Below, piece after piece: positions 46,801 through 58,649 of a stretch of 64,000 nt of DNA. The stretch spans positions 620,001 through 684,000 of the forward strand of contig VWYX01000286.1 of the NCBI GenBank assembly GCA_013396525.1. The letters run 5' to 3'. Under the pieces are notes generated by a model. It saw only the letters and a program-made list of their open reading frames with translations, did not search any database and was not told the DNA's origin. Both the position numbers and the translations under genes were made by a program. The stretch's first letter is position 1, and every line of letters starts with the position of its first letter. The stretch is from Chaetorhynchus papuensis (taxonomy: Eukaryota; Chordata; Aves; Passeriformes; Rhipiduridae).

Positions 46801-49695
46801 AGGCGGGTGTCAGGTTTCCAGTGCTTGGGAAGCAGAGTGCAGCCTTTTGTAGGCTGGATGAGACCACCCGGCACAGACTCGCGTGTCTCTCACTACCATT
46901 AACAGGGATTGGGCTGTCTTGACAGATTTCTGGGAATCTTCATCTGTGCTGGAGAGGCACTTCCAGCCTTGGTAGCCTTGCTGACCAGGGAAGGACTGGA
47001 ATGCTCAGGGATGCAGCATTTCCTTTGCGGGGAGCAGGCAGAAACATCTCAACCTGACATATTTTCATGCTGGGCTTTAAGCAATTGGATAAACTGGAGG
47101 CAAAAATCTCTTGTAAAAGGAGAAAAAAACCCTTTCACGCCCAAAATGAGAAGCCTGGGTACTGCCCTGGGCCCCAGGGCTGCTGTTGGGGGTCTATGAT
47201 CTCCTTGGGAGCCACCACCATTCTTGCACAGAAGGAAGGATGGCAAATGGCTCATTTTAGCAATGTGGACTTGGTTGACCATCTGTGATGGTGGCGTCTG
47301 CCACACCAGGTGCAAGGCCACCACCTTCTCCAGCAAGAGGGCTTAGGGGGTTCCTAAGGTTCATTGTGACCAAGGGTGGGGGTTGTCACCTGCAGCAGAC
47401 CCCATGAGTGACAACAGACACATGACAATAAAACAAACCCACAAGAAAATCCCTTTCACCCCCTCTCCGCTGGCCTTCACCCAGGATGCAGGGTGCGTCC
47501 CTTCGCTGGCTCAGCTTTCTCCATGGCAACAGATGGATGTCGCAGTCCCATCCCCCCTCATGATACTGGGGCAGGCGGGTGGGAGACAGATGGCAATGGA
47601 GGGGAAAAGAGTCCAGATCCTCCTGAGTGGCAAAAATTGCAGGAATCCCTGATTGCTGGAGCCAAGACGTTGACCCAGAGCTGTGGGAGGGGAGGAAGGC
47701 GGAGGCGCGTGGCTCTGCTGAGCCCGGAATAGCAGAGCAGCTGCTAAGTTATCACTTGTAATTATTACAGCATATGGGAGGGAAAGAATAGCTCTCAAAG
47801 GGAGAAAAACAAATAAGGAAAAGGCAGGCTGCCACAGGGCTCAGCCACGGCAAGAGTGACACTCAGCACTGCGGCGGGTCCCCACCAGGTGGGCAAGGGC
47901 ATCGGGGGACAGCTCTTCCTCTCCACAGCCACGGCAGGAATTTGGGTGCAAATATTTGCACCTGCAGCACCAGGGGCTCACCCATCTCCCAGGGTGCCCA
48001 CTGAGGAGCATGGATATGCTGGGGACAGGATGACAGTGGCCGGGGTGTCACAGAGGGATGGAGCCTGGCATGCTCCCCCGGTCCCTTCTCCATGCACAGC
48101 CCTACTGCTCGCCCTGTAATTTGAAGGATGCAGGGCCAAGGGAAGCAAGTGATAATGCTAGAGCATGAAGTGCCCCCACAAACCAAAGGGAAAAACCTCA
48201 AGGACAAGCCCTGCTTGGGAGAGCCTGCTCCTGGAAAATTATGGAGCAGGGAAGAGGTGACATGCAGCAGCATGAGGGAGAATAGGGAAATTCGGGTAAC
48301 AGTCTGTGAATGAGTAGCAATGACAGTCTCTCTTAAATTCTACTCCACTTGGAAAACAAACGCTGTATCCCCTTGTAGCAGTTGTTATTCTGGGCTTTCA
48401 ATATTAGAAAGAAAAATGGCAATAAGTCCTTGGAAATGTGGAGCCACTGGCAGTTGCACCAGCTGCATCCCTGTGTGGGAACAAGGAGTGACAAGGGGAT
48501 GCTACCCCTGCCCACACCTCTGGAAAAAGCCTGGGAGCCTTAATGGAGAAAAATCTAACCATATCTGCGGTGTGTTGAATGCAAAGACTTAAGTTCACTG
48601 ATGAAATTCACAGCCACTGAGCTACAGATTTTCCTGAGAACCAGAGAGAGCATTTTGTGCCCCTTTTGATGTTTACTTGTCCTGTGCAACAGGCATGTAG
48701 CCACAGAGGTGAGGCAAGATGAGGAAGAGATGTTACTCATTACCTGGGCATTTGCTACTGGCTACAATTGCAGATGATGCAGGACCAGGGACAAAGGGTT
48801 AAGGGGTTAGAATACACTCTGACAGAGATTTTTATACTCTCCTATTCTCACCTCTCTCCTGCTTCTCAGGTACATTTATTTGTCTACTGCTGCCTTCTCC
48901 CTGGCAGCATCACGAATTCCCTCAGAGCAGGTGAACTGGCACCTCTCTGCTCACCTAAATGAACTCTAGCTCACCCCTGAGTCTCTCATCCCAAGCCAAC
49001 CTGATCCCATTGTGAAAAGCTTGTGGCTCCAGTGAGAAGCACCAATATATGTCTGAGCAGGAGATGGGGAACCCTGGACACACTGGGCTGATGCGTCAGG
49101 ACCAAAGCACACCACTCCCAGACCTAAGCTGTGAGTTTGGAGCAGTGCTGCCCAGAGGTCAGCAAGACACAGATATAGATGGGTGCTGAGCACCTGCTGG
49201 TCTCATGGGAGCCTGGGACATGTCCTTAAGCTCTGGTAGCCCACTTGGACATGCAGCACAGGCAGCTGCTGAATGGCAATGCTACTGCAAACAAAGCTGT
49301 GACAGAAGCACTGGAAACAGGAGATGGTTCAAACTCTGTGATCCAGAACAGGAATGAATCGCATGTGGCAGACAACAGCCCCAGCACCCGGTAAATAAAC
49401 CAGCCAAACACTGCCAGCGCCCCAGGATCCTTGCCAAGACAGGCACTGTGCTTGGAGATTGAAGGACCAGCTCTGCAGCTAGCACACATAAGCTAGTCTG
49501 GGTGAAAATCAGGGAGGCAATACCAGTTTGCACCAGATGGAAATCTGGCCTGATGCTTTATAAACCACCGGCCCTGCCAGAAGGGCTGACCCCACCCCAT
49601 GGACCCGTGTTGCTGCTCAAGGGCTCGCCTGGGTGACACCTCCGTGGGTGGCAGAAAAGGACCTGCTGCCTTCCTCATGAGGCTGAAATGCTGCT
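40891..49695. other. Intergenic, no gene recognised
   Basis: No conserved frame found. AT-rich 43670-43960, with several TAATTA/TTAATTAAA-type motifs, looks like a non-coding element. A purine/pyrimidine simple repeat lies near 43.5 kb. Confidence 0.6.
43477..43536. repeat. Simple repeat (ACAGAC/CA/TA mixture) with small palindrome
   Basis: Repeated ACACAGAC and CACACA units run into CATATATTTATATATG, a short palindrome. Confidence 0.8.
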
Positions 49696-49733
49696 TGACT
49701 GCTGATGTGTGGGGTGACTGCTGGTGTGTGGGG
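49696..49733. repeat. 19-bp tandem duplication
   Basis: TGACTGCTGATGTGTGGGG is followed directly by the same unit with one change (A to G). Confidence 0.85.
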
Positions 49734-49879
49734 TGACCCCATAACACAACTGAAGTTAGAGGTGCTCCCCACTGCACCGACACCTCAGAAGAGAGGGAAG
49801 CAGCAATGCTGAGATTTGCAGAGCTGCTTGGGCCTCGTGTCCTTCTGTCTGCAGTGACCTGGAGCAGGGAAGGGCTGTG

Positions 49880-49997
49880 ACAAGGCAGACGGGAATGTGC
49901 CCTGGGGTAGGACACAGCTTGGGGCGTCCCTGCCCACGACATGGGGTTGGAACTAGGTGATCCTTAAAGTCCCTTCCAATGCAAACCATTCTATGAT
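49880..49997 (+). mobile_element. CR1 retrotransposon 3' end
   Basis: GGGGTTGGAACTAGGTGATC, then TTAAAGTCCCTTCCAATGCA and AACCATTCTATGATCTAGAA, is the bird CR1 3'UTR and its ATTCTATGA tail. The 5' part of the element is missing, as is usual for truncated CR1 copies. This is the clearest marker that the genome is avian or close to it. The upstream boundary is approximate. Confidence 0.85.
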
Positions 49998-52900
49998 CTA
50001 GAATGAAAGGACTCTCTCAGTCTTTGTGCCAGAGACTCCCTGGGAGACTGTGCTGGCTCAAGCATCCAGGAGGAGACAAAAAGCCTGCCAAGAGCTGCAA
50101 ATGGACGAGGAGTGTGTTTGCAGTTCTTTACTATCTCCACAATGGCCCTGGATTGGCAGTGGCTGAGCTAGAGACCCCCTCAGGGTCTTGGGGGCTAAGC
50201 CCAAGGATGTAGCAGGATGCTCTGCCTAGGTGGGGGTAAAACAGCTCAGACTTTACCCTATTTGCAGAAGCTATCAAGTTATCAGTGGCAAATGGAGTAG
50301 GAGGGGTCAGGCTGCTTTTGGTGCTGAAGAATGCTGAGATGAGGCTGACTCATCAAGCCTGAAGTTAAACATTCTGAGGATGTGAAGAACAATGTTTCCT
50401 GACAGAAACTGGCACTGGTGAGGAGGTGGCAGACAAAGCTCCTGATAAAGAAACCAACAAGTGCTAGTGCTGATGACTTATCTAATGGTGCTGAGCTAAA
50501 GGCTGCAGAGATGACACAGGTGGCCTACAAACATATGGCTGACAGTCAAACACTTCATACTATAAAAACCCAGTCCCACCTTTTAATGGCAGGGTTCTCT
50601 AACATCCCCCTTCTGGGGTCTGTGTGGAGATTCCTCTCTTGAGTGGGGATGACCCTCAAGGCTGAGCAAAAGAGATTTGCCCAAGGTCATTGATATGGGT
50701 GAGTAACATCAATCTTTACTTAGTAATTATTTTGCCAAATTTAATATAATTGCTTCAATATTTATAAAAATGGTGCACTATACTAGTAGGTAAAACTATC
50801 TGTATTGTGTAGTAAACAATTCTGATTAAAGTTTTTTTATTCTAATCATTATCATTATCATCAATTGAAATAAATCACTTATTTCATTTACATAAATATA
50901 TTTGGTTAGCCATCCTTAATTCTGTAGCACAAAGTTGTATAAAGGCTCAATTACACCTATATAATTCTTTAGACATAAACCATTGACCAAGTCTGGGCTA
51001 GGATTGGATCTAGATTCCTCTCTGAGAAGGAGTTTAGAAACCAAGGGGGTCCTTTCTGACCCTTGTGACTCAAGGGGAGGGTCTCCATGACAGACCTTGT
51101 CTGAAACTTCCATTCTGCCTGCAACACTCCTGCATCCCAAACCAACCCTGCAGCTCCTGTTTGACCTCCCACGCCCTCTGCTCTTGTCTCAGGGCAGGGT
51201 GACAGTGATGCCAGAGCCATCCCTGCCAGGGTTTAGCGCCTGGCAGGGAGCACACACACACACACACACTGGTGCACACACGCAATCTCCCTCTTGCATT
51301 TTTGGCCACCTTCCCAAATGCCATCATGACATGGCAGCCCCTTCCATCTCTGTCCCTTCTTGTGTACATCACTTGCAAAGTTGCTTGATCTTAAGGTAAT
51401 TGCTTTTCCCACAGCAGCAAGGGCCTCTTATTTGTTTTTACATGCCACTAATCTTATCCACAGTTCTGTGTTTCAACTCCTGCTTCCCCTGGACTGTTCA
51501 TAATAAAAAAACCAAAAACCAAAAAAATCAGGATTGGGCAATAGCAGTTGAAAGGGAAAAGTAATACCTCTCTTTTTCTTCTTCAAAACCATCAAAATGA
51601 CACTAGATAAAAGGGACAGGAGAAATTGGGGAAAATAGAGGGTTTGAGGTTTTTTTCCCTATTTAAAAATTAATTTGTTAGTGATCCTCAAGGGGAAAAA
51701 ATATTTGTTACTTTAACCTTACAAGACCCCTAAGTATTTTTAATTCCTTGCTATCGCTGTGAAGCCCCACCTGGGGAGACAGCAGGGGCATTCCTTGGAG
51801 GATCCTAGCAGCTTTTGGGACTGAGCTTCTGAAGAGAAGATTTGGTGACTGATCCCAAGAAATCTCCTTCTCCTGTTCTGATCCTGACTGTTGTTCCTGG
51901 TGTGCAGCATTTTTCTGGTAAGGGCTGACAGGTCCATACCCAGACCCTGGAAGGTGCTTGCCCTGGCAAGACATAGCAGTCGTTTGGGTGGTCTGGGCAC
52001 ACCACAACCTGCTCTGACCCCTCCACCCTCGAGGGCCCAGAGGAGGATCCATCATCCCTGCCTGGTTACTTCCTCCACCTCTGATCCAGCAGAACAAGCC
52101 TCTCCTCCTGTGACAGGACTGCTGGTGCTCCCTACCTGACCCTTGCTGCTGGTGTGTCCATCTCCCCTGTGCTGCCCACTGGAGCTTCCTCCTCTGCTTG
52201 CTGAGTGCCTTCCTCCTGGGACAGACCTCCCAAAAGCTTCTATCTCTACCTCCCACGGCAGTTTCAGCTCTTCTTTCTCCCCTGAACCTGACTGACATCT
52301 CTGTGTCTCCTTTACATGGCAGACAGTGCAGCCAGGCTTGCCTGTACCCTCGGTCAGCACATGCCCAGCACAGCCCCGGTCCGGGCAGCCTCGATCGGCC
52401 CAGGGCACGACCAGGAGGCAGCACATGCTGTCCCTACAGGCACAACACTGTTCCTACAGGCAGCATGGTCAGGGCCGATGTGTTTTGGCTGGAGAGGAGA
52501 GAGCAGATGCTGTGGTACTCACCTTCAGGTCCCTGTCACGGCTCTCGCTGTCCCCAGGGGTGTGGATGATGCAGGTGATGGGAGCCTGCAGCAGCAAAGT
52601 GGCCCAGGGATGGAGAAGGGACTGGGCTGGTGCTCTCTGTTGGGGAAGAAGGGTCTGACCCTGCCCACAGAGCAGCAGAAAGAATGGGGGTGTTGATTTT
52701 TGCCAGCTTCCACATGGGGAAAGGGCTGGGACAGAAATTACATCGGCTGGGTGGTGGCAGATCTTGAGGCCTTGGGACTGGCCTTTGTGACCTGCCAGGG
52801 TCTCCCAGTGCTGTCAAGAGGGCCAAGGTCCCTGGAAGAGAGAATAAAAGTAACAAATGCAAACCATGCCTAGCTCACACCACTCCTTCAGAGAGGTCCT

Positions 52901-55900
52901 GCCAGGGAGGCACCAGGGTGCCAGCAATTGCTTGCAGGTGGTGGCTGAGCTGGGTGAGAACCAGGAGCAGGGCAGGGGAAGGACAGAAGAGACAAGGGTG
53001 GGGATAAAGGGGAGAGAAGTGGCAGAGAGCTTTCACACAGCTGGGCTGGGAGAGGGCCGGTTTCAGACTGGAAGGCCTGGCACAGGGACTTGCCAAATGG
53101 CACTGGGGAGCACAGGCCCCGAGGAAGCTCTGCCTGCTCTGCCAGGTTCCAGAGATGAGAGGTCCCTGGTCACCAAGGGAGGAGAAGCTGGAACACAAGC
53201 CACACGTGGTTTTGAATCTGTTTGCAGCTTGTAGCTGTAGGCTGTGACAAAGATCATATCTTTGAGACATGCTGGGGTTGCACACAGCATTATCATATGG
53301 ACATGCCCTATAACACCCCAAAAACACCTCAGCTCTCCCGTGCCAAGGCAGGTCTGGGATATTCTCCATGACACTTTGTGGGCATTGCAGGTTTCCTAAG
53401 AAAGTATTTCCAAATACCTCAAAGTGGTGCATGATTCAGCAAGCCACCACCAGCTCAGGGCATTTGGGGCACCATACGAGGCCAGCACACTGGATGCTGG
53501 ATAGGTAAAAAGAAAATGTTGAACCCACTGACTGCCAAACTCCTGAACGCCCAGGAGCTGCTTGAGTTTGGTTTCCGAGTCGTTTAGCATTTGAAAGTTG
53601 CTCTTGTGACACTCTCTTCTTCCCTCTAGCGTCCATTCCGAGGCATTCCTCTTGCTCTTCAAACCCGGCTGAAGCGGCGCTTGCCTGGTCGCACTTGCAC
53701 TCACTCCGTTCCTCAGGCACAGGTTTTACACCTATAAACGATACTGCAACTCTCCACCCAGTAATCCGACGTTTTCTTTCTCTGGTTTACGCTGTGCCAT
53801 GCAGGAGGATCCTGTTGCAAGGCCGTCATCTCCTGGCAGCTCAAAAAATCATCTCTATTACTGCCTTAATTTTAGCACGATCACTCTGAACTCCAGCCGG
53901 GGATGCGCAGCCACGAGGTTTCTGATGGCAGTGTGGAGAAGACGCCTCGTTTGAGGGATGGGTCAGAGCGAGCCCCTGCACTTGTTGCCTCTGTAAGACC
54001 ATGCTACACCTCCTCTCAGATCACATGATTTGTCCTTGGGCTGTAGGAAACCAGGGCAGAGATTAGAAATTACTGCAGTGCCCCTATGGCTGGATCAAGG
54101 CTGTCACTGAAAGGTTGTTTTATTTCTGGTGGCAGCAAGAGACCTCCAGGGTAGGATCTCCATCACTTGGGTCACCTCCCAGCTGGTGGAACTGGTTTCC
54201 AAAAGCCCAGCTATGATCCTCCTCTTTGAGGAGAGATATCCCCCTCTTCTGGGGATGGGGCAGCAGATCCGCCCTCCCAGATGCACCTGCACCAGTCCAG
54301 CTCTCCACCAGCTCAGGGTCTGCTCTGGCACCTTGAATTCAGTCCAGCCTCTCTGGAAGGTCCAGAAGCTTCCCAGACTGGCTCAAAGAACCATGTGCAC
54401 TGAGGAGTGCTGCCCCAGTGCTCATGCACTGTCTCCACTCTCCAAGGCTGATCCTTTGTCTCAGCCAGGACATTTCTAGTATCTCCTGGGGTAATTTTAG
54501 AGGAGCAAGACACAATAAAAACATGGCCAGGATTCTCTGGCATAATGAGAAAGCCATTGCAGGGCAGGATTCATCTCACCTGGCATCAGATGGTACCAAG
54601 CAGACATCTAAACCACCAAAAAGCCTGTTTTATCAGTGGAGAGACTGGCATTACTGGAGCATGAGCCATCTGACTCATCATACCCCAGAAGTACCTGTGT
54701 TCTGCTATGGGTGCAGATAGTGCCCATGGCAAGGAGCCCAAGCCTGTCAGGCTCTGAATAAGCCAAGGAACCATGTAGGGAATGATCCTGACCTGACCTG
54801 TCATTTGCGTGTATTTGAAGAGGGGACATGTATGAGAGTTTCCTTTCTCAACATCTGGGTTTTCTCCTTCTTGACAGCCAAAGAAATATCTTCTCTTCAT
54901 CCTCTAATGAAGATTAATTTGTTCCAAGTGCAAAGCAATCCCAGGCCTTCAATGAGAGTAATGGCCTTGGCAACGAGCACGACAGCCAAGAGCCCTGTGC
55001 AGGTGGGCTGTGCACACAGCTGCCATGGGGACTGGACAGCGAGAGCATCTCCTTTGGCCTGTTCCCAAATGGGATGCTAAGGTGTCCACAACTGGCTGGG
55101 CTCTGCAGAGCTGGGAGGTGCAGAACCCAATCCAAGGCTGAGCAGGAGCCACCATTGTTTGCCAGGGCCCATTTGTCTAGGTGGGATGCTGTCACAGACA
55201 TGCTCCCCTGCAGGGGGAGGGATGATTCTTGGTCACTGAAATAACTGCCTGGTACACAGCTCCCTACTTCTTTCTCCCATGCTTTTTTTAAAGTTCCGTC
55301 TGAGTGGAGCCTTTCAATGTGCAGGGCACCGCCAGCCACTCCAGCAGGGCTGCTTGTGGGACACCAGCTGAGTGACACTGAAAGGCCTCCTGGACAGATC
55401 ACGCTTCTGCTAATGCTGCAGCATTGTCACTTTGGGCCAAATCCCTTTGCTCTGAGCCCAGCTCCCTGCAGGGCAGCTGTTCCCAGCTAACCACCCCCTC
55501 CCTTAGCAGCATGTACTGGTGAGACTTGGCTCCTGGCAGAAAACTCTTCCCTGCAGTGCTGATTTATCAATAGGTGAGGAGAGCAGTTCTCGCCCCTCTC
55601 TCCAGCTTACACACTAGATATCAATTTGGCAGCCAGCAGCAAATCCCATTAAGGCAGTGAGATACTTAAAGGCATCAACAGCTCCTGGCCCATTACAAAA
55701 ACGAGGGGATGGACTCTGGTGATGTACATCTGAAACTGGTCACATCCAACTGGAAGCAAGGATCCTACTGAGACAAAATATTAAGAGTCTGCAAAGGCAG
55801 GGATGGGAATAAGCTTATTCATTAAAGGACTTTGTCTATACTCAAGGGACCAATGCATGATTTTAACAGAGGAAACAGTGACAAAAAACCCCCACACAAT

Positions 55901-58187
55901 GGAACTCCCCATATACTTCCCTTTTGGGCCAAGAGAACTGAATTCACAAACAGCCCATCGTGCCTTACATTTCCTAATTAGCCTATTAAAGATCTGGCTG
56001 GCTTTTCCATTTTCTAGATGAAAAAGGTGGAAGACGGACAAGCAGACAGAGGCTAAGCCAGGGCAATGATTTTCCCTATGGGTCTGTTATAGCTGTGCAG
56101 ACAGCAATGGCCCTGTTTATTTTCCTTGTCCTGGAAACTGCAACAGGCAACAGCGTGGCAGCCCTGGGAAACCCTGAGGTGCACCTGCTACTGCCAGAGA
56201 GGAGAAGAGAGGAGGCTACCAGCCCTTTTTCCTCATCAAGCTGGGCTGTGATCACAAACCTGCTCTCTTAGCAAGCCTCCCTGCTGCTCCATGCACAGCA
56301 CCCTGGCCACTCAGTTCTGGACATGAAATCCACACAAACACAGGAGCAGATGGCATCGAGCCTGTCTTGCACATCCATCCCTACCAATACACACCCGAGG
56401 AGGTGATGGGCCACCAGCTGATGTGGTGATCAAAAGGTAGACTGGACCTCTCCTCCTGGCCCTGTAAACACACCACACCACTATGCAGCATTTGACCTTG
56501 GTTAGGCCACCAGTGGGGCAGAGCTGACTAGTGAGGGGCGGGGTGGCTGTTCTGACAGTCACACATGGCCTGCACCCCTGAGAGTTATCACTGGGGTGCT
56601 CGATGGGAAGGTGTAACAGGAAACCCTGAGTTAAATGGCTTTGATGAAGCCCTCAGGCACTGATTTCCCACACACGAGGGCAGAGCTGTTTTTTTTCTGA
56701 CCATTTCTCCACATCCTCTCTGCCAGCTCAGAGAAGCTTCTTGCTCTGTGCACATACAGAGCCAAGTGGGGTTTGCTGCAAGATGAGACCACAGATGCTT
56801 TCGAGAGACTTTCCCAATCTGTACCCAGAGTTTGTCTCTCCAGATGCTCATGTCCAGACTCAATTTACACACCCACTGATCCTTTTTTTCCCCCCCACTC
56901 TTTTGAAATGAAAGATGTCAATTGAGAAGGAGGGTCTGAATACCTGGAGAAGACAGCCCTACCCATCACCCCTGGTACAACCCTGGATATAGAGAAGAGT
57001 CACTGCTGTCAGTGTCTTCTTTCTTTTACAAGGCCAGCTTTTTTTTTTGTGATGGTATGGTCAATGACAGTGGCAAAAAGTCAAATTTAGGAGCCTATTT
57101 AAGGACACAGGCACTGTTGCTGGGTGACATCCTGCCTGCATCCACAGTATCACATAGAATCACATACCACATAGTTTTAAATGATTTTTGATGGATGGTT
57201 TCTGCTAGGACACACCAAAACTTGCTTCAAGCTTCAGACTATTTTGTAAGATAAAGTGGTGCAAGGAGCACTGTGACAAAAGGAAGTTTTAGGGCTTTGT
57301 CTATTATTCTGCTTCTCTAAGATGGCCAGCAGAAAGGAAACATAAACCAATTCATTAACTCATCATGTAATTACTGTTTTATAAACCGATTTAAAAATAT
57401 AATCTAACATAGTAATATAAACTGGAAAAATGTGATGATGCTTGGTTTCAGACTGCAACATTAATAAAGCTGTAAGGCACAGTTATTTGGAACAGCCTCT
57501 CACAGACTGCAGTCACTAAAACAGATGTTGTGACTCTCACCCAAACATAAAGTAAATGCCCAATTGGAAAAACAAGAGATTATTCCCTTACGTCCCTGCT
57601 TTGCTGCATCATCACTTAAAATTATCCAATTATAAAAGATGGAAAGTCTATTTGATCTGAAAAAGCTAGAAGTGGGATGGAGGTGGAAGGCACATGCAGA
57701 GGATGCTCTGACACCTGGTGACAGAGGTCAGCTCTGCTAGAGAAAATCTGGAACGCAATGTCTACTCAGAGGAAGCGAGACAAACCCTTCCAGGTAGCTA
57801 TGGAGAAAACACACAAGTTAATATTGGGATAAGCCACTTGTTCAGCATTTGCCCCCACAGCAATGCATCCTACAAGAACCTCCCAGGCCTGTGAATGGGG
57901 TGAGCTCCTGTAGGGGCATGAACTCTGAAACCATCAGCCTTCCTGGGCTCTTCCTCAGGCAACACACCCTCCCTTAGAATGTGCTGTGGTCAACACTTCC
58001 TCTCAAGCCCTTGGTTTTGGCCCTCACACGTTAAACATCCAGGATGGCAAAAGACACATTGCATAGCTGCTGGTAGGTCACCTCCAGCCCACTCCACAAA
58101 CAGCAGGCTCCATGCTCTGCTTTGTTCAGTGTCCCTGCCTGACTCACAGAGATGGGCATGGTGGGAATGAGAGGAAGTATGATAGGA
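49998..58187. other. Intergenic, no gene recognised
   Basis: Short unsupported frames on both strands. AT-rich blocks at 50700-50950 and 57280-57480 may be conserved non-coding elements. A (CA)9 repeat lies at 51.25 kb. Confidence 0.6.
51251..51269. repeat. (CA)9 microsatellite
   Basis: Nine CA units, followed by a shorter CACACACG stretch. Confidence 0.9.
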
Positions 58188-58456
58188 TTTATTCTTTTTC
58201 AGTGTGTGAAGGTTGCAAAAATAACCACATTTTTCTGTAATAAGAAGTTAATTAGCTCATTGGTTGATCAGTGGTTGCTCTTAAAATATTTCTGGACCAG
58301 CTGTATCCTGAATTGAGGCAAATCACGTCATTTGTTTGAACCGCTCTACTTGCACAGCTCTGTGTTTAGCTTGCAGAAGAAGCTGCAAGATAGCATTGAT
58401 CCTTCATGGCTGCACTGTGTACATGGCTCCAACACTTGCTGGCAACTGGATATCTT
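58188..58456 (-). other. LRRC56: LRRC56 3'UTR with AATAAA at 58188-58193
   Basis: Minus strand AATAAA lies 264 nt after the stop. No other signal was seen nearer. Cleavage is expected near 58165-58175. Confidence 0.6.
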
Positions 58457-58649
58457 CTAGGACCGAGGACTTCTGTTCTGAGATGTTTTTGTGGCAGTGG
58501 ATTTGTTGGGCAATGGCTGCAGGATGGATCTGGCAGTCAGGGGCCAAGCAGAATTCATTGGCCTAAACCTCTCGGAAGCTTTTGTGGATGAGTGGGCAGC
58601 TGGATGCTGGTGGTTGATCTCTTTAGAAGGTCTCTCATCCATGAGGGGC
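58457..58649 (-). CDS. LRRC56: LRRC56 last coding exon and stop
   Basis: The acceptor TTTTTCTCTTTTCCTCAG is excellent and its phase 2 fits: AG+G gives Arg, so SSRI-R-PLMDERPSKEINHQ. It encodes 63 further residues, including KASERFRPMNSAWPL, and ends TAG at 58459-58457. Homology to human in this last part is weak, so the call rests on splice phase and continuity. Confidence 0.75.

Noticed and set aside
57140..57175. CR1-like tail (ATCACATAGAATCACATA)
   Set aside because: Too short and lacks the neighbouring CR1 3'UTR sequence.
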